A DNA stretch of 38,792 nt. Source: Pelargonium x hortorum (lineage: Eukaryota; Streptophyta; Magnoliopsida; Geraniales; Geraniaceae). Location of the stretch: the NCBI GenBank assembly GCA_036897525.1, contig JAYMTJ010000085.1, positions 1-38,792 on the forward strand, written 5' to 3'. The translations under genes and the position numbers were made by a program. Positions 35,914 through 38,792 of the stretch are shown here, in pieces; positions within the stretch are counted from its first letter, which is position 1; every line of letters begins with the position of its first letter. Below the pieces are notes generated by a model. The model made no database searches. It saw nothing but the letters and a program-made list of their open reading frames with translations, and had not been told where the DNA came from.

Positions 35914-35939
35914 GCTTGCCTTTAGCATCAACATCTTCT
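35914..35939 (+). repeat. TTTACCGTC repeat family, weak copy 4
   Basis: GCTTGCCTTTAGCATCAACA resembles copy 2 (CTTGCCTTTACCATCAATG), with substitutions in both boxes and no GTTTCCA word after it. Confidence 0.35.
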
Positions 35940-37045
35940 ATTAGTACTCACTATTTAGGTTTCTTCGGATTTCTTGTAGTTTACCTTCTTCCAGGTAGTT
36001 CTCTTGTCAGTAGTGTCTTAGTCTTCCCTTTACTTATATCTGGTAGTTATAGAGCTTTCTCTATACTATTCTGATCCGAGCAGCAAAGCACAGATAAGAA
36101 CTAAGGAATCAAAGTCAACTAAACCGGTCTATATGTTACTCTGGATTATTACCCAGTTCTATTTCTTGGTTCAGTACAAACAACTGTATTGGCAAAGACA
36201 GCTTGCTTTAGATGGTCAGCTTTCCCTTTCGACTGTGAGACTGATTAATCGCTGAGATTATAATGATTTAGATCATCCTTCTATGCTCGTTCTCCAAAAG
36301 GGTAGTCGTAAAGTGAGCAGTTATGTTCTTTGGAGTATAGCGAAGTGTACTATTTCCACTTTTGTTTTGATTCATGTTTTTTCCCCAGGTTAGATCACTC
36401 TTGTTCCGACATGTCGCTGGTTCAAGTCGGGTACACTTCTAAGAATTGCTTTAGCTTGACTCTGAAGGAACTGAGGTGGAGGAATGTCCAGTCAGTTTCT
36501 TTATCCTAGTTCTGACTTCTTCTTTCTTGTTGGTAAACTTGTTCCGAATCGGTGAGACAAGCAAGCACTGGTTCCTGGAATCCGCATATATGGGTTCGAC
36601 TCCCACTTCTTTCCTACTCAAATCTTTGCTGTGAATCAGGTTTCATTCCTTTTCCTACTCATGAGTTTAGGGAAGTCCCTTGCTCTCTCCACAAAGCTAT
36701 GGTACTAAGAATGAGCCTCTCTTATGAAAGCGCAATTCCTCACTTTTAGCAACTCAAAGAATCGCTCGTAAGACATTCAAAGGTAAACATGTTTATTCTA
36801 TGTCTTAAGTCTTAATAGAAAGAATTGAATCTTGTTCATGATCTCTCTTTAGCCCGGAAAGGTACACAGTAAATTGAAACAACTAACTCTTTCTTATTTG
36901 ATTCATGAACTCAATCAGAAAAGGGAACTCACAGCCTCTGCTACAAAAGCATCTCTTTCGTAGGATCTATCGTCTTCTTAACCCTTAGCCTAAGGTGACA
37001 ACTACAAAGCAACCCGCAAACCGTGAATGCTATCCCTTATATCCA

Positions 37046-37063
37046 GTCAATTGTGGAATCCTT
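37046..37063 (+). repeat. GTCAATTGAGG motif, copy 1
   Basis: GTCAATTGTGGAATCCTT, one mismatch from the 18-nt copy at 37194-37211. Shorter 11-nt copies are at 37969-37979 and 38412-38422, all on the same strand. Confidence 0.55.
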
Positions 37064-37193
37064 GTACTTTCATCCTTAACATAAGACGGAACTCAACTCT
37101 GAATTGCAGTCGAACTATACCTCTTCTAGTCTGTGTTCCTTATACTAGGGAAACCTGAAAACTGTCCCAGGAAGTATGCCAAGTGAGACGTTG

Positions 37194-37211
37194 GTCAATT
37201 GAGGAATCCTT
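37194..37211 (+). repeat. GTCAATTGAGG motif, copy 2
   Basis: GTCAATTGAGGAATCCTT; pairs with 37046-37063, spaced 148 nt from it. Confidence 0.55.
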
Positions 37212-37296
37212 CTTCCCTTTAGCTGCTACTATCGGAAGAGTCCTCATTGGGAGATAAGCCCTTCCTTCACGTCCAAGCACTAGCTTCATTCACCGA

Positions 37297-37310
37297 CAAG
37301 CTAAAGCTTG
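37297..37310 (+). repeat. Micro-hairpin CAAGCTAAAGCTTG
   Basis: Perfect inverted arms CAAGCT and AGCTTG with AA between. Related in design to the TTGCTTTAGCAA hairpins at 7812-7845. Confidence 0.5.
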
Positions 37311-37355
37311 CCTTAAATTGACCGGGAAAGGACTGATTACAAAGACTAAGATTCT

Positions 37356-37363
37356 CTATATAG
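37356..37363. repeat. CTATATAG palindrome with TTCT/AGAA flanks
   Basis: TTCT (37352-37355), CTATATAG, one base, then AGAA (37365-37368). Same plan as 9573-9596. Confidence 0.4.
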
Positions 37364-37968
37364 CAGAAAACCTTTTCAATTTCTTACTATTTGACAGAGG
37401 GAATCAGTATACAATATCCGGGCAGTCATAAGGACACTACGACATTCTCGGATTTCTAGTTAGGAATCTACTCTCAAAAGAACAAAGGAAATGGAAATAG
37501 ACTCAGTTCTCTACTTGCTATTACAAAGAATTAGAAGAAAATCAATAGGTATAATCTGTATTCATCTACTTACCGGAAATCCTTTCTTTAGCTTTATAAT
37601 AAGCTCTTGGCCCTCGGAACTGCCACTATTAATTGACCGAGCCCTATCCCAACAGTTCGCCTATTCCATGACAATACAATGACTTCATTCTTCCAATCCT
37701 GTGTACCGAGCTAGACCGAGATCACCTATTCACCATCCATCCATGTCCAGCACTCCATCACTAGGAATTGTACAGGGCTTGCTCCTCCTTCTCTTGCTAG
37801 TACAACTGCTACTGAGACTGGGGAGTGTGCTTGACTTTCAAGGACTTTCCTTTAGTAGAAGTAGAAGACTTTCACTATCTAAAGCATGTAAAGAAGGTCT
37901 TAGGCATATATACAAATTAACCATAGGAACCTTAGTAAGACTTACTAATGTCAACATTTCCTGAACCT

Positions 37969-37979
37969 GTCAATTGAGG
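37969..37979 (+). repeat. GTCAATTGAGG motif, copy 3
   Basis: Exact 11-nt match to the core of the copy at 37194. Confidence 0.4.
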
Positions 37980-38204
37980 GTTGTAGAATACTAACGCATT
38001 ACCTCTCTTGTCAGCTGAGATATAATACCAACCTCTTCTAAACTAACTTTGGAAGTCTCTCTTTCATCTTAGGATCGTTAAATCCAAAGCAAGGGAATGC
38101 CGTCGAAGGTCAAAGCTCGTCCTGGATTCCCTCTTAACTGCCGAACTACTTCTGAATTCCCTTGTTATACCTCAACCTTTAACAAAGCATCTGCTTAAGG
38201 GATT

Positions 38205-38235
38205 CCCTCTCTTACTTATTACCCTCTCTTATTAA
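38205..38235 (+). repeat. 17-nt imperfect tandem duplication
   Basis: CCCTCTCTTACTTATTA (38205-38221) is followed directly by CCCTCTCTTATTAA, identical over the first ten bases. It looks like a slippage duplication. Confidence 0.55.
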
Positions 38236-38411
38236 TGGTAGTAAGTTCTTGTCTTGCGAAATAGTTGTATCACCTAGAACTTCAAAGTCTAAATCCGTAA
38301 ATACCAGAATCCAATTTAGAAAGTCAACCAGGGTAGTCTGCCAAGTAAGTCTAAGCCCTTGAAATCCAATACCTATGAAGCTAGGAACCTACAAACTGTA
38401 AATCCATCTCG

Positions 38412-38422
38412 GTCAATTGAGG
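38412..38422 (+). repeat. GTCAATTGAGG motif, copy 4
   Basis: Exact 11-nt match to the core of the copy at 37194; preceded by CG as that copy is by TG. Confidence 0.4.
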
Positions 38423-38792
38423 TATTCTGTCAACCCTAGCTAAGGATCCACTTGTCAGCACCATTGTACTTCTATTCCTCCTTCTATTCGTACAGCTCCT
38501 ACTGCTTTGGGTATGGCACCTACTGGGCTTCCTATAGCTCTTGTTAGTACTACTGATACAGCTCATGCTTAGGCTTATGCTCTTGCCTGGTCTAGGGTTC
38601 CAGCTTTGACAATGGGTTATTGGGTTCACGAGAATACAAAGTCAGAATAAGATGTTGGGGACTATGTACGTGGTATGTTCTCTCAGGTATATACTATAAT
38701 GAGTTAACCTCCTAACCAAGCAAGCTGTCTTTGCAAGAAGGAATGCCAACCCAACAATTTCATTTGTACTCTTTTCTTAATAAAGGAATTGA

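Larger units (their letters stand above)
32401..38792. other. Right-hand GC-richer, pyrimidine-rich block (texture B)
   Basis: A 6.4-kb region of more balanced composition with the same recurring words as the 4.9-9.6 kb blocks. It includes a TTTACC-family copy (35488) and a weaker relative (35914), four GTCAATTGAGG motifs (37046-38422), a CTATATAG palindrome (37356) and a GCTAAAGC micro-hairpin (37297). Several short frames exist; most open from GTG (37701, 38629 minus) or overlap others on the opposite strand, and none contains a known domain. Only the 104-codon minus frame at 34924-35238 is listed separately. Confidence 0.45.

Noticed and set aside
36407-36436. CGACATGTCG palindrome followed by GCTGGTTCAAGTC, tRNA-like at first sight
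   Set aside because: The T-loop lacks a matching CC side and no other arms pair.
36590-36606. T-arm-like sequence with a perfect B-box word (GGTTCGACTCC)
   Set aside because: Four T-stem pairs form, but no anticodon arm, D-arm or acceptor partner could be found upstream; one arm alone is not a tRNA.
37701-37964. 87-codon plus frame with a leucine-rich segment
   Set aside because: GTG start; the leucine run comes from a CTT/CTC-rich pyrimidine tract; no domain and no supporting context.
38381-38629. 82-codon minus frame rich in S and R
   Set aside because: GTG start; antisense of a CTACTG-rich tract; composition reflects the tract rather than a protein family.
1-38792. Search by eye for retroelements, Polinton-like or other virus-like elements, CRISPR arrays, rRNA and group II intron domain V
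   Set aside because: No reverse transcriptase, integrase, polymerase or capsid-like motif, no terminal repeats, no regularly spaced repeats and no rRNA or domain V signature could be supported.

Overview
The window reads as almost entirely non-coding DNA. No complete rRNA, no CRISPR array and no recognisable protein gene could be found by eye on either strand. The longest open frame is about 104 codons. That is close to what chance gives in 39 kb at roughly 35% G+C, so short frames here are weak evidence for genes. The best clue to the source is a degraded but clear tRNA-Asn(GUU)-like sequence (27664-27742). Its anticodon loop and T-loop half resembles the plant organellar trnN, with changes mostly toward A/T. 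Together with the lack of genes, poly-A/poly-T runs, GAAA microsatellites and many short degenerate repeats, this most resembles intergenic DNA of an expanded, AT-rich land-plant mitochondrial genome, or a nearly gene-free mitochondrial chromosome. The assignment is moderate to weak: CpG looked mildly depleted in one hand-counted sample, and nuclear intergenic DNA is not excluded.

Layout. The sequence is a mosaic of two textures. Texture A is very AT-rich with many short A and T runs and no detectable gene structure: about 1-4860, 6780-7720, 9560-20480, 20700-23070, 24180-27540 and 27780-30130. Texture B is richer in G+C, pyrimidine-rich on the + strand, and carries recurring words: about 4861-6780, 7721-9560, 20481-20700, 30131-30700 and 32400-38792. 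Texture B blocks share degenerate repeat families, such as the TTTACCGTCAATGTCA family at 6580, 8028, 35488 and more weakly 35914. A third kind of block (about 23070-24180) is locally GC-richer and holds several short open frames with balanced amino-acid composition, none of which I recognise.

The most gene-like locus is 27541-27774. It has a tRNA-like sequence on the minus strand and the tRNA-Asn-like sequence on the plus strand, arranged head to head with a 57-nt gap. An AT-rich perfect hairpin follows the plus-strand copy. Elsewhere the clearest structures are isolated stem-loops (31406-31434, 32987-33025, 12503-12538, 13345-13363, 11561-11587) and repeat pairs showing short-range duplication with microhomology-bounded indels (9933-9970 against 14355-14448). 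Nothing shows genes working together as a pathway; any function would lie in small RNAs, RNA structure or repeat-mediated recombination.
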